Shown here in pieces: positions 10,739-21,850 of a DNA stretch of 64,000 nt; the stretch's first letter is position 1; each line of letters begins with the position of its first letter. The translations under genes were made by a program, and so were the position numbers. Below the pieces are notes generated by a model that was not told the origin of the DNA, searched no databases, and saw only the letters and a program-made list of their open reading frames with translations. The stretch is taken from positions 1,426,001 through 1,490,000 of the forward strand of contig WJXW01000009.1 of assembly GCA_015832175.1 (NCBI GenBank), given 5' to 3'. Source of the DNA: Paraphaeosphaeria minitans (Eukaryota > Ascomycota > Dothideomycetes > Pleosporales > Didymosphaeriaceae).

Positions 10739-11150
10739 TGTTAAATCTAAGAGGGTAGCTAGTCCTAAAGGGTTAAGGTTAGTTCTTAGGTAGGAGTACT
10801 TACAGAAGGTGGAAAGTCTTATTAATATAATAGTATCTTGCAAAGTGTAATGAGTTAACAATTTAGTCTACTAGAATCTAAACAATAGATTAATAAATAG
10901 ATTAAACACAAGTATAGAGGTCCATCCTTATGTACTTATATAATAGGGCTGCTCTATTACTTAGTGTTACTAAGCAACTAAGCACATTACGTAACTTACT
11001 CTACTACTTAGTGCCACTAAGTAACTAAGCACATTACGTAACCTAATCTAAGTTGCTTAGCGTCTCTTTTGTTACGTTTGTAACCCTGTCACTATCCTAT
11101 CACACCTTTATAAGCGCCCGAGTTCCCACATTGTTATCTGGTACGTAATA
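10739..11150 (-). repeat. 5' LTR of copy A, variant A (412 bp)
   Basis: It starts TGTTAAATC and ends GTACGTAATA, followed by target copy ggtat. Its outer, U3 end (11040-11150) keeps many C/G bases that are T/A in the 3' LTR. Confidence 0.95.
10902..10942 (-). promoter_or_regulatory. TATA box and predicted transcript start of G1 LTR
   Basis: TATATA (complement of 10937-10942) lies about 30 bp upstream of GTGTTTAA (complement of 10902-10909). The sequence shared by all G1 LTRs begins at this TATA box; everything upstream varies by LTR type. The start site is inferred from spacing. Confidence 0.5.
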
Positions 11151-11171
11151 GGTATGTTCGTGTTTCTAATA

Positions 11172-14100
11172 GAATTCCTTAATCTTTTGCTAACAGTTTC
11201 CTAAATTATTTTTTAGTTCCTAGGTGTTTTCGCTATGTAGGTAACCTTTCCACTTAATAAGGTACATATTATTATACTAATTGTATTCTAGAATTCTTTT
11301 AACCTCAAATTTATTTTCTTCTTTAGTCTAGTAGTAGAAGGTGGTTTTAACTAGTGTATTAGGATCTGCTAGTTCTAGTAGTGATACGTAGAATACTAGG
11401 TGTATTTTTACATCTGGCGGTAGTTCTAACTTATAGTTTACTAGTAATATTTGCTTAGAAATGTAAAATAGTCTAACCTTAATATAATCTAGTTTCTTAT
11501 ATTTCTTCTTCTAAGTTTAAAGGTTCTTTGTAAGTAGATATGCTTTATCCTCCTTCTTTAGCTAAGGTGCTATTTTTTGTTTTTAGTTTTAGTATAAAAT
11601 TAATTGCTGCTAAGCTTTCTTAAGATTCTCTTAGAGTTGTTAGTGTATTTTCTTTATATTTTCTACTATATCTATAGCTTCTTTTGCTTTAATTGTCGTA
11701 GGAAATTATTAATTAAAAAGATATAGGTGTCTTCTGTAGTTTACATAGAATAGTGTATGTCCTAATACTACTAATACTTTGTTATTATAGGCCAACTGTG
11801 CTATAGGTAGTAATAAAACCTAGTTATTCTTCTAACTGTTGCAGTAGATGCGTAGGTACGTTTCTATAGTTTGGTTCGTACGTTCTGTCTATCTGTCTGT
11901 TTATAAATAGTAAGCTGTTAATAGCTTTCTTTTCGTTCTAAGTAGGGCTATAAGCGTTGTCTAATAATTTAACATAAAGAGCTTATCTCTATCGCTAATA
12001 ATTATTTTTAGGATTCTATAGTGTCTAATTAGTTAGTCTAGGATAAGAAAAGCGAGTTCCTTTACTATTATCCTTTTAAGGCATAGAATAAGCTTAACAT
12101 ACTTAGTTAGTTAGTAGACTATTACTAGTATACTATTATATTTAATTCTTGTTGTTAGATCCTTAGAGTTTAGAATTCCTATAATAAAATCTATAGCAAT
12201 ATCTTCCTATAGTGCTATTAGTATTTTAATTACTTACATCTCTCTATATTTAAGATATATGCTATATTTATTTCTTTAGTATTTTGCACATTTATAGATA
12301 TAAGTTATTATAGCTTCTTTAATTCCTTTAAAGGTGTAATTCCTTTAGATAAGTTCTATTGTCTTTATAATACCTAGGTGTCTGTACATAGGGTTATTAT
12401 AGTATTATTAGATAATCTCAGTCTGTAGATGTTCCAGAACTTCTTAGTTAATTACTAAAAGTTAATTTAGTTCTACTATTAGTTCTAGAGATCTATCTTT
12501 AGCCTTACAAAGGATTGCGGAGAAGGTTTTTACTTTTCCTCCTACTAGATTACTTTGTTAGCTAAGAGCGTCTACTCTACTATTTTCTTTCCTAGCTATA
12601 TAGATAATTTTAAACTTGTATTACCCTATAGTTTATAACTATCTTTATTATTATAGCGTAAGTTCTTTTATTGTCGTAAACCTTAGAAGGTTCTTATAAT
12701 CTGTATAGATTTCTAGCGTTAAGTAACTAAGCGCGTAAATCCTCTAGTGCTTTAAGGCTTTAATAATAGCGTAGAGTTCTTTATTATATACGTTATATTG
12801 TGTTTTAGCGTTATTAAATTTGCATAAGTAATAGGTAATTAAGTGCTATTTGCTATTACGTTCTTATTTAGCGTAGGCGCCTAGCGTAAGATCGCTAGTG
12901 TCTATTTTAAAGCGCAGTAGTTTATCACTTCTAAAATAAATAAAGATAGGTTCTATAATATATGCTATCTTAAAGAGTTGGAATAACATTCTGCACTTAT
13001 TTATCTATTTAAAGGGTACGTCCTTTTTTGTAAAATTTATTAAAGGTATTATAACCTTTACGTAATTTTAGATAAATTATTAGTTAAATCTACAGAATCT
13101 TAAGAATTCTTAGATATTCTTAGCTGTCTTTAGTATTAGCTAGTTCTTAATGCATTTAACTTTACTTAGTGCTATCTCAATTCTTTCTATAGTAATAATG
13201 TGTCCTAGGAATTTAAGTTATTTAACGTTAAACTTATATTTCTTAAGTTTAATATAAAGGTATGCTTTGTCTAGTGCTTTTAGTACTGTCTATACGTGCT
13301 TAGTGTAGTCTGATTTATTTTTAGAAAAGACAAGGATATTATCTATATATATAATAACAAATATGTGTAGATGTTCATAGAATACGTTGTTAATAAGTGC
13401 TAAAAAAGCTGCTAGTGCATTTATAAGTCTAAAAGGCATAACCTTATATTTAAATAGTCTATAGCGTGATTAAAACGCTGTTTTTTATTCTTTACTTTTC
13501 TTAATTTATATAAGGTGGTAACCGTCTTTTAGATCTATTATTGTGAATATCTTAGCTTAAGATAGTTAATCTCGTAACTCTATAATATTTAGTAGTAGAT
13601 ATTAGTTCTTTATTATTATATTGTTAAGTTATTAGTAGTTAACGCATAGTCTGTCTAATCTATCCTTTTTCTTAATAAATATAAAAGGGCTTACTACTAG
13701 TAATTTTAATAGTTATATATATCCTTTCTTAAAATTTGTCTTAATAAAATTACGTTCTTTAAGGAGTTCTTTTCCTATCTTACTATATAGTAGTCTAAAG
13801 GGTAGTGTCTTCCCTTCTTCTAGGTCTATCGTAAGATCCTAGGGTTAATATTCTAGTAGGTTTGCTTTTCCTTCCTTCTCCGTAAATATATGTGTTTATT
13901 TCCTATACTCTCTTCGTAAGGTAAGGGGTGTACTATCGTCCTCCTTCTTACACTTCTTAATCTAGTGGTTCCTACCAGCGTCTGCTAAAGTATACTTCTG
14001 TTTTTTAACTATCTGTCGCGGTATTATATTATTAATAACTCCCTTATCTACTATTATTTTTAGTTAATACATAAGCTTTGCTTATAATACATAATTATAG

Positions 14101-16360
14101 CGTTTAAATAATATTTTCTTCGTACCCTAGTTAATCTATAGGTTGTGTATTATTAACTAAAGTAATCCTAAGACTAACTTATACTTAGATCTTAGTAAGA
14201 CATCTAAGGTAAGTTCCTCTTTATGTTCTTAGACTATTATTGTAGTAGTAACCTCCTAGTATATCTAAGGTGTCTTAGGCATTAGGGATCTATTTGCGAT
14301 ATAGATAATATAGGGTACTTCTTTCTCTAATATTATAAGTCCTACTTATCTTACTATCTAATAAGATATAAAGTTCCTTTCTACTCCTAAGTCTATAAGA
14401 GCTTAAGCCTATATTCCTTTAAGCTATACTAGTAGCTTAACTAATGCTATACTTACTGTAGTATTTAATTTAATAAAGGCGTTTTCTTATCTAAGTTTAG
14501 GCCTAAAAAAAAATCTATTCATGTAGGTTGTAATTAAGTTCTAGTGCCTAGTATGTATTTCTAAGTATCTACTTCTATTGTTATTCTTAAGTACGTAGCT
14601 TATGTAGATTGTCTTCTTCTTTTTTCTATAAGAATATTCCTCTATTTTTCCTCCTGTAGTCTTTACTGTTCCTATATACTAGTTAAATTAGTAGTTCTAT
14701 TATTACTTCTTACGTAGGGTAGTTTGTAAAGCTGTCCAAATGTTTAGCTATATAATAGTATTTATAGTCTTAGTTTAGACACGTATACTAGTATAGTTAT
14801 ATACAGTCTCTATTAATAAGTATATTATAGTATTTATTACCCTTTAGCGTAAGGTAAAGAAAGTATTTTACTTATTATTTATCCTAGAGGTGTTTATCGC
14901 AAGCTGTGATAGGGCAGTCTATCTATATCTATCTACAGCGTAGTTTCCTTCTAGGTTATTTCTTATTCTTCTTTTTTTCTGCCTTATATTATGCGTATGT
15001 TAGTTCTTCGCAATACGTCCACATATAGAATTAGTGTGTAGGATTTTAGTGGTCTAGATAGTACTTTAGTACGTAGTCTAACTTCTTATTTTTATAGACT
15101 TATATTCCTTTTAGTGCCTAGTAAGGTTCTATATAGTCCTAAACATTTAGTTTATACTTAGGTGACATAGGGTTGTCTTCTTCCCGCCTACTTTATAGGT
15201 AAGGAGTAGGAGATCTTAGTATCTCTTCTACGTCTTCTACGTTATAGTATACGTTAGAGTTGTCTTCTAGATCTTTGTATAATTATAAGTTAAGTAAATC
15301 TAATTGCTTACTTTATTCTAGTGTAACGCGTTAGTAACTAAATAGCGTTATAATAACTTCCTATTCCTTATTAAGTTTTTAGTCCTTAATAGTTAGTATA
15401 TTTAACTTAGTTTAATAGACTTTGTTCTTTAATCTACAGTGCCTAGCTATATAGCCTAGTTTACTACATGTAAAGCATTTACAGGTCTTAGTTATTAGTT
15501 ATTAACTTCTATTAGAGACACGTTTATTAGGCTGCTTAGGGCCTATCCTTCCTCCTTTTCTTTTACTTAAGTAGTTAAACTAGACATCTTCTATTAGTTT
15601 ATATCTTTAGTAGTTCCTTAGCTGTTACTTTTAGACAATTCTAATAGGGCTCTTATAAACTACTTTTACTAGTTATCTAAAGCTTATCTCCCTAGGGTTT
15701 TAGTAGAGCTCTTATTGTAATAAAAACTATTCTCTATTAATCCTAATAGTTCCTTTATATAGTTCCTTAAGGTTAGTGATTTGCGCACTACTACGTAAGA
15801 GTTTCTTACGTAGTTTCTATTTAAGTCCTTATTTATACATATCCTAGAGAGATTCATTATCCTAGTTAAGTTATATAGTATATCTACGAAACTTAGCTAT
15901 GTACTTAGCTACTAATCATTTCTAAGTTATAGTCTAAATCTTTGCCTTTGTAATAGAGTCTTTATTAGCAATCCTAAAGAGTTATTTAAGGCATTTCTTA
16001 AAGTTATTATAGTCCTTAATAATGTTAACTATATTAGTGTACTTATTTACGTAATCATCGTTATCGTTGTTATAGTCTATTCCTAGGTACTTTTTGAGGT
16101 AGGGATGGATCTATAATCCTATATTTCTTTACATATATGTTGCTGCAAAGATAACCTTCTTCTTATCTTTAAAGAGTTTGTCCAAGTTAAAGAAGTAGAG
16201 GTCTAACTAAAGAATCTAGACGTTAGTTTAAAATTATTCGCTAAAGTAGACATTAGGTTTATACGCCTTACTACTATCCTTTATAGGAGTAATCTTAGCA
16301 GCACCTAAAGCTATAGAAAAGGTAAAAGTTTGTAAAGTACTTATATTAAGGGTGTTTAAG
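11172..16360 (-). pseudogene. gag-pol: G1 gag-pol polyprotein remnant, copy B
   Basis: It resumes just after copy A's right target duplication and runs to 2 bp before the 5' LTR. Same order as copy A: gag (about 16360-15100) with a knuckle near 15480, protease near 14410, reverse transcriptase 14080-13180, RNase H 12960-12590, integrase 12490-11530, chromodomain-like tail near 11310. It aligns with copy A by eye almost throughout; differences are mostly transitions of RIP type. Not translatable. Confidence 0.88.
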
Positions 16361-16361
16361 A

Positions 16362-16778
16362 TGTTAAATCTAAAAGGGTAGCTAGTCCTAAAGGGTCAAG
16401 ATTAGTTCTTAGGCAGGAGTACTTATAGAAAGTAGAAGGTCTTATTAATATAATAGTATCTTATAAAGTATAATAAGTTAACAATTTAGTCTACTAGAAT
16501 CTAAACAATAGATTAATAAACAGATTAAATATAAGTATAGAGAGTCTATCCTCGCGTTCCTATATACTAAGCAAAGTCCGCTCTGTGGGGAGCGCTCTAT
16601 AGAGAGCGGTCACGTGTGTTATGCTCTAGTACAGAGCAATTAAGCGCTCTATAGAGAGCAGTCACGTAACTCCTTTGTTCGAGGCGTAGCCGGCATTAAA
16701 TTCCCGCTCGATCCTTGCTACGCGCCCACTAGGTACAAAACTGGCTTCCCGCCATTATGTGGATTTCAGATCCTAATA
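16362..16778 (-). repeat. 5' LTR of copy B, variant B (417 bp)
   Basis: It runs TGTTAAATCT to GATCCTAATA, then target copy actag. The U3 (16565-16778) is well preserved, with palindromic GCTCTATAGAGAGC repeats and two GTCACGT motifs. R-U5 (16362-16560) is strongly RIPped. Confidence 0.94.
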
Positions 16779-19700
16779 ACTAGGTAGGGGATTGTCCGCT
16801 GCTTACTTAAAAAGGTTAATATAAATAGTTTTATAAAGATTACTAGGTAGGTCTAGTGTTACTATAAATAGAAATAGTATAGCTATTATAGTGTACTTAA
16901 CTTTAAGCTAGTTAAATTTCTTCTTTAGTTAGTTAGTTTTTATATTATATAGTAAGAACTATACCTTATCTCTAATTTAAAATTGCTCTATAAGGTAGTA
17001 GGTGTAGTTTATAGCCTTTATAGTGCGCTACTATCTATAGGCGATAATAGTCTAGGCTAAAGCTATCTCTCTTTTAAGATAGTCTAGAAAGTGCTTTACC
17101 CTCTTAGTAAAAGTATAGGTAGACTTTACTAGTAAAGGGATTCTCTTAAGAAGATTAATATAATATCTATTTAGTAGAAAGTTTAGGCTTAGGCCTATAG
17201 TAGTAGATACTTTATTATTTAATATAGGCTAGTAGGCTAGAAGGCAGTCTAGCTAGTCTATCTATTTAAAGTTAACTATAATATAGAGGACTAAGAGTAC
17301 CTCCTAGTTTACCCTTTCTATACTGCTGTTAGTCTAGGGATAGTATACTGTAGAGAGGAGTTATTTTATTCTAGTTAATTTATACAGCGTAGTCTAGAAC
17401 TTCCCTAGCTAGTCTAAGCCTCTATTTGTAATTAGTAAAGTAGGGAAGCTATAGAACTACTACTATATATTATAGAAGTAGGCTGCATAGTGCTCTACTA
17501 TTATAGAAGTTATAGCTTCTAGTTATATATACTTTAATAGCCTATTAGTAATTATAAGTAGGTATTGTGGTGCTACTATAGAGGCCTAAGAAAAGTCTAC
17601 TATAAAATCTATTAAGAGTTACGCCTAGTACTAGTTTATAATTAGAAGTAGCTATAGGAGACCTTACTACTTCTACTAGTCTATATACGCTCCTACGTAG
17701 TAGTAATTACGCATAACTTAGGTAACGTTTTTAAATATATTATCCTAGTAGTAGTTCTAGTAGATAATCTTAAACGTAGAGTTCTTCCTAGAATAGCCTA
17801 TAACTAGAGACTTATATATGCGCTATATAATAGTAGTAGTAAAAAGTTTCTAAGCTAGGACCTAAAGGACTCCTTACTATAAAAGGGACCTATATATACT
17901 AATTATATAGTCCTTAATTTATTAAGAGGTAGCAGCTATTATAAAAAATATATAGTTACCGCAACGCACTGCCTTAAACCTAATATAGTAGAGGGGGAAC
18001 TCTACTATAGCCGCGTTCTAAGGTGCCTATAAATATGTATTAGTAAAGATCTAAGCCCCTACTAGCGCTATTAAAAATTACGTCTATACTAGGGCAGCCT
18101 AGATAGTCCTAGGCACTATTAGTAGAGTGTTTGTCTTTATCTACTAGCCTATATTCTACTTACGCTGGCTTAGTGCGTCTAGTTTAGCTACCTAGGATCT
18201 AGACTAGTAGTAGAGGTGGAAGTAAAAGGTAGAGAGTAACTTTAACTACTAGTGCTAGCACTTACTTAATTCTTAAATCTTTATAAAGTATTTAAAGTTC
18301 TTATAGTCTATTAGAATTTTAAAGGGGCGTACTACTCCTATTAGCTCTAGTCTCTATACTTATAAGGCCTATATAATTATAAGTAGCTCTTTATTGTGAA
18401 TAGTATAGTTCTGCTAGGCTAGTGTTAGGGCTGTAGAGTAGTAGGCTATAGGGTGCTAGATCCCCTTAATATATTAGGAGAGGTAGGCCCTAGTAGCGCT
18501 ACCTAAGTAGTCCGCCTCTACTAGCGTATTACGCTCTAGATCCTAGAGCGCTAGGATAGGGCCCTATATAAATATATCCTTTAGGGCCTAAAAGGCCTCT
18601 TATTTCCTAGGGCCTTATTAAAATAGGACCTCTTTCTTAGTAAGGGCATATAGGGGTACAGCCTACTTAAAGAATTAGGGGAGAAAGTTATAATAAAAGT
18701 TAGCAAAGCTAATAAAGTAGTAGACTACACGTACTATAAAAGGGGCGTTCTATTAATTAATTACTTATATCTTTACTAGATTAGGGCAAATAGCCTTACT
18801 TACTATAATAAAATACCCTAGGTACCTAACCTCTATTATCGCGAATTTATATTTCCCTAGGTCCACATATAGTCTAGCTTTCTATAGGAGTCCTAGCACT
18901 TATTATATATAGTCCTAGTGTTAGCGTAGGGGCCCTATTATATAAATAAGGACATTATCTAGGTAAGCTATATATATATCGCCTAGAGTATCTTTTAGAG
19001 TGCTATTAATATAGCGCTAAAATGTAGTAGGTACCCTAGTTAGTCTAAATAGGACTACTAACTACTTAAAGAGACTAAACTAGGTATAGAACGTAGTGTA
19101 GTATTTTTCTTTCTCTATAACTTATAGCTTATAAAAGGCAGCGTAGATATTTACCTTTATAAACTAAGTAGCTTAGGAGAGGGTGCGTAGTGTCTCTTTA
19201 ATTAGTAGAAAAGGGTACTAATCTAGCTTAGAGATTATATTAATCTCCTAATAGTTAATATATAGGCGCTATTTCCCCCTAGGCTTTAGGGCTAGAAGAA
19301 CTAGAGCACCTACTAAAAAGGAACTAGCTTATATCTAGCCTTTATCTATAAGTTCTATAAGTTAGCGCTAGAGTTCCGCTAGCTAATCTCTAGATATACT
19401 ATATAGTAGGCCCTAGAGCAGTTTTAAAAGAAAGCCGCTTAAAGTCTACTTTAGGTAAATATAATAGTCTAACGTGCCCTAGTGTAGTAAGAGGCTAGAC
19501 ACCTTAGTTTTATTAAAGATAGTAGTGTACTTTACTAGTTCTAGGGGGAGAGTCCTACTATCTTTAGTAAGGTCTAGCCCTACTATATTATAAGGGGGTA
19601 GAGGTCCTACTGTGCAAAGAAGTGTTATTATAAGTATCTAAGTAATATTCTAAAGTAAAGTTAGGAATACCCCTTTCTAGTCTTTATTTAAAGTATTAAA

Positions 19701-20854
19701 GGGTGTTATATTATCCTCCTTATCTACTAGTGTAGTAAGGAGGCCCTATTTCTCTACTACCTAGGTGTTAAGAGCGATAAGACCCCTAGCCACGCTAATT
19801 ATAATTTTACTACTATAAACATTTACTACTACCCTAGACTTAGCTAGCTAGGGGGCCTCTAAAATTATATCCTAGTAGAGGTTAAGGATTATATAAGCGT
19901 AAAGGGTCTATTACTATCTAGATATATTATAAGGCACTACTACTATCTCTATAATAAGGGTTTATAGTAATAACCTAGTAGCCTATTCTAGCTTCTAGGC
20001 TAAGATTATAATACGCTATAGTAAGAGTAAATCTACTAGTCTAGGGCTAATTACTATAAAGTATTCACACCCTATATTAATTAGGGCCTCTATATACTGT
20101 ATACTATTAAGGAAAACATAGAGGGTAAAAGTAGGCCTATTTATACCTACCCTAGCCCTAGCCACTCTAACTATCGCAGCTTACCCTAATTATACCTCTA
20201 TTAATACTATCGCGCTTAGCCCCTATATTAGCGCTAGACTAGAGGCTATTCTTTTCCTAACTAGATACTTATCTTATTATGCTAAAGTTAAGTTATAATT
20301 ACCTAGAGTAAAATTATATTAGAGTAGGCTCTAGCTATATAGTTAGGCTTACTATAGTAAGTGTACACGCCTACGTCCTAGTGTTACTAGAAGATATATT
20401 TAAGTATCTAGTTTAGGCGCTACTTACCTGCCTCCCTACTAGCTTAGAGCTAGGTTAAGGTTAAAGCTACTATAAGAGTTATATAGGCGTTACTATTACT
20501 GTTCTTAGAAAAGGGCTAGCCACCCTTATAAGAGGTAGCTTAAGTAGTAAGCTTATCTTCTAAGGCCTCTATTTTAAGGTCCGCTACGATCTATAAAAAC
20601 CTAGTAATAGCCACGTTATAGTCCCCTTTAGGAACGTCGTAGTTAAAAGTAACTATATAGATATTACGCTAGATTATACAGCGTAACTTACATAGTTTCT
20701 TAGTATTACCTTACTAGCTGCTGCCTACCTCTACTAAGGTCTGTTTAAAGTAAATATAAAAGTTAGAGAAACTCTTTCTAGGGCCCTACCTAATTATATT
20801 AAGGCGTGCTTTAGTCTTTTACTAGGCGTGTTTATTAGTGTATATAAAGGTAAG

Positions 20855-21092
20855 TGTCCGTACAGTTTATCGTACAAGTAGCACTGGGTGAAGTGGGGGC
20901 CTGCCTACCTATAGGGACCCGCACAAGGACCCACTACTTAGGTTAGCGCTAAGAGGCAGAGACTTCATAAAGCCCTCAGTGCCCCTTTGTACGATAGACA
21001 AGAGGTAATTAATTAAACCTACTTCTCACCCTTTGCACGATAGTATACTATTAACCCTTAAATGCTTAATTATAGATTGAGCCAAACCAATA
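20855..21092 (+). repeat. Solo LTR X1 (family X, 238 bp)
   Basis: It starts TGTCCGTACAG and ends ACCAATA, flanked by gtaag at 20850-20854 and 21093-21097. It interrupts G2 gag; the empty site is visible in the plus copy near 22050. It is less RIPped than its surroundings, so probably younger. Confidence 0.9.
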
Positions 21093-21628
21093 GTAAGGTA
21101 CTATATAAACGTCTATAAGTTAAACTAGCTATTTGCCCCCCTAGTTTAGTAGAACGCCACTACTGTGTCCTAAGGACTATTATTTAGGCAGTCCTATATT
21201 AGCGCCTATTCCTTTTAGAGGGAGCTAATAAACTGCTTATTAGCCTAGAGCTTATAATCTATTATAACTTTCTAGATCCTAAACTATGTTTTTAAGCCCC
21301 TAAACTTAGTTAGGCTTAGGAGCAGTTTACGCTGTAGGATTAGCTAGTCTATGCTAGTAAATAGGGATCTACCCCCTATAGTAGAGGTGAATAGGCCTAG
21401 GGTAGTGCTAGTGTAGGCCTATTAGTGTATAAAGAGCTTGCGTAGCTCTTTATTCTAAAGTTATAGTATTTATATAGTAAAGTAGTCTTTATCTCTAGTA
21501 GTAATTAAGTTCTATAGTTATTCTACTAACTTAGTAATATTAGAGGTATTTATTAGTAGGTTATTCTAGACTCTATTACGTTCCTCTATTCCTTTAAACG
21601 ACTCTTTTCTAGAAGACCTAGAATTTAA

Positions 21629-21850
21629 TATTATAGGCTAGCCTTAGAAAGTGAACAGAACTATAAGTGCCAAAATATAAAGGATAAATTCTAGGTATTA
21701 AGTCTCTATAGGGGGGTGTACTACTTATAAGAAGAGTTTTCCTTAGTAAGTCCACTTCTTTAGGGCAGTTCCTTTCCTTAGGATCCTTTTAAAGGCTAGG
21801 GCTATGCCCTAGCCTATTATACGCTCTTAAGCCTAACTAAGTTTAGGGGC
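21629..21850 (-). repeat. Truncated 5' LTR fragment of G2 minus copy
   Basis: The reverse complement matches 28240-28465 and ends with the same GGCTAGCCYATAATA, after which the two sequences diverge (gag in one case, flank in the other). That is how an LTR end behaves. The other edge of the fragment is the inverted junction with the plus G2 copy. Confidence 0.6.

Larger units (their letters stand above)
4566..11150 (-). mobile_element. G1 copy A, full-length gypsy element nested in copy B (LTR variant A)
   Basis: Its LTRs are 4566-4976 and 10739-11150, with target duplication ggtat at 4561-4565 and 11151-11155; total 6585 bp. It contains, left to right: 3' LTR, polypurine tract, antisense gene (+), then pol and gag on the minus strand, then the 5' LTR. 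It is the most complete G1 copy here and the reference for domain positions. All coding frames are broken by RIP-type nonsense changes. Confidence 0.96.
3555..16778 (-). mobile_element. G1 copy B, full-length gypsy element split by copy A (LTR variant B)
   Basis: Two 417-bp variant B LTRs (3555-3971 and 16362-16778) bound the element. The exact 5-bp duplication actag flanks it at 3550-3554 and 16779-16783. Removing copy A and its duplication leaves about 6.6 kb. Gag-pol is on the minus strand, so the right LTR is the 5' LTR. Its antisense gene next to the 3' LTR is interrupted by copy A at 4565. The host sequence is the minus G2 copy, which reads continuously across the site once B is removed. 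Confidence 0.95.
16784..21850 (-). mobile_element. Gypsy family G2, minus copy, main part
   Basis: The minus-strand copy continues from 3554 after excising element B. It holds pol (16784 to about 20300; reverse-transcriptase YLDN motif in IYIAYLDNVLIY near 18985-18950), protease, and gag (about 20300-21628, interrupted by solo LTR X1), then the last ~220 bp of its 5' LTR. It mirrors the plus-strand copy at 21850-26126. Nonsense changes fill every frame. G2 is distinct from G1: different LTR, different gag, and ALIDIGC-type protease in the sister copy. Confidence 0.87.

Noticed and set aside
20855..21092. Repeat X as a MITE or SINE
   Set aside because: It has no terminal inverted repeats and no A/T tail, but has TG...CA ends and 5-bp target duplications, and it flanks a gag-containing interior, so it is an LTR.
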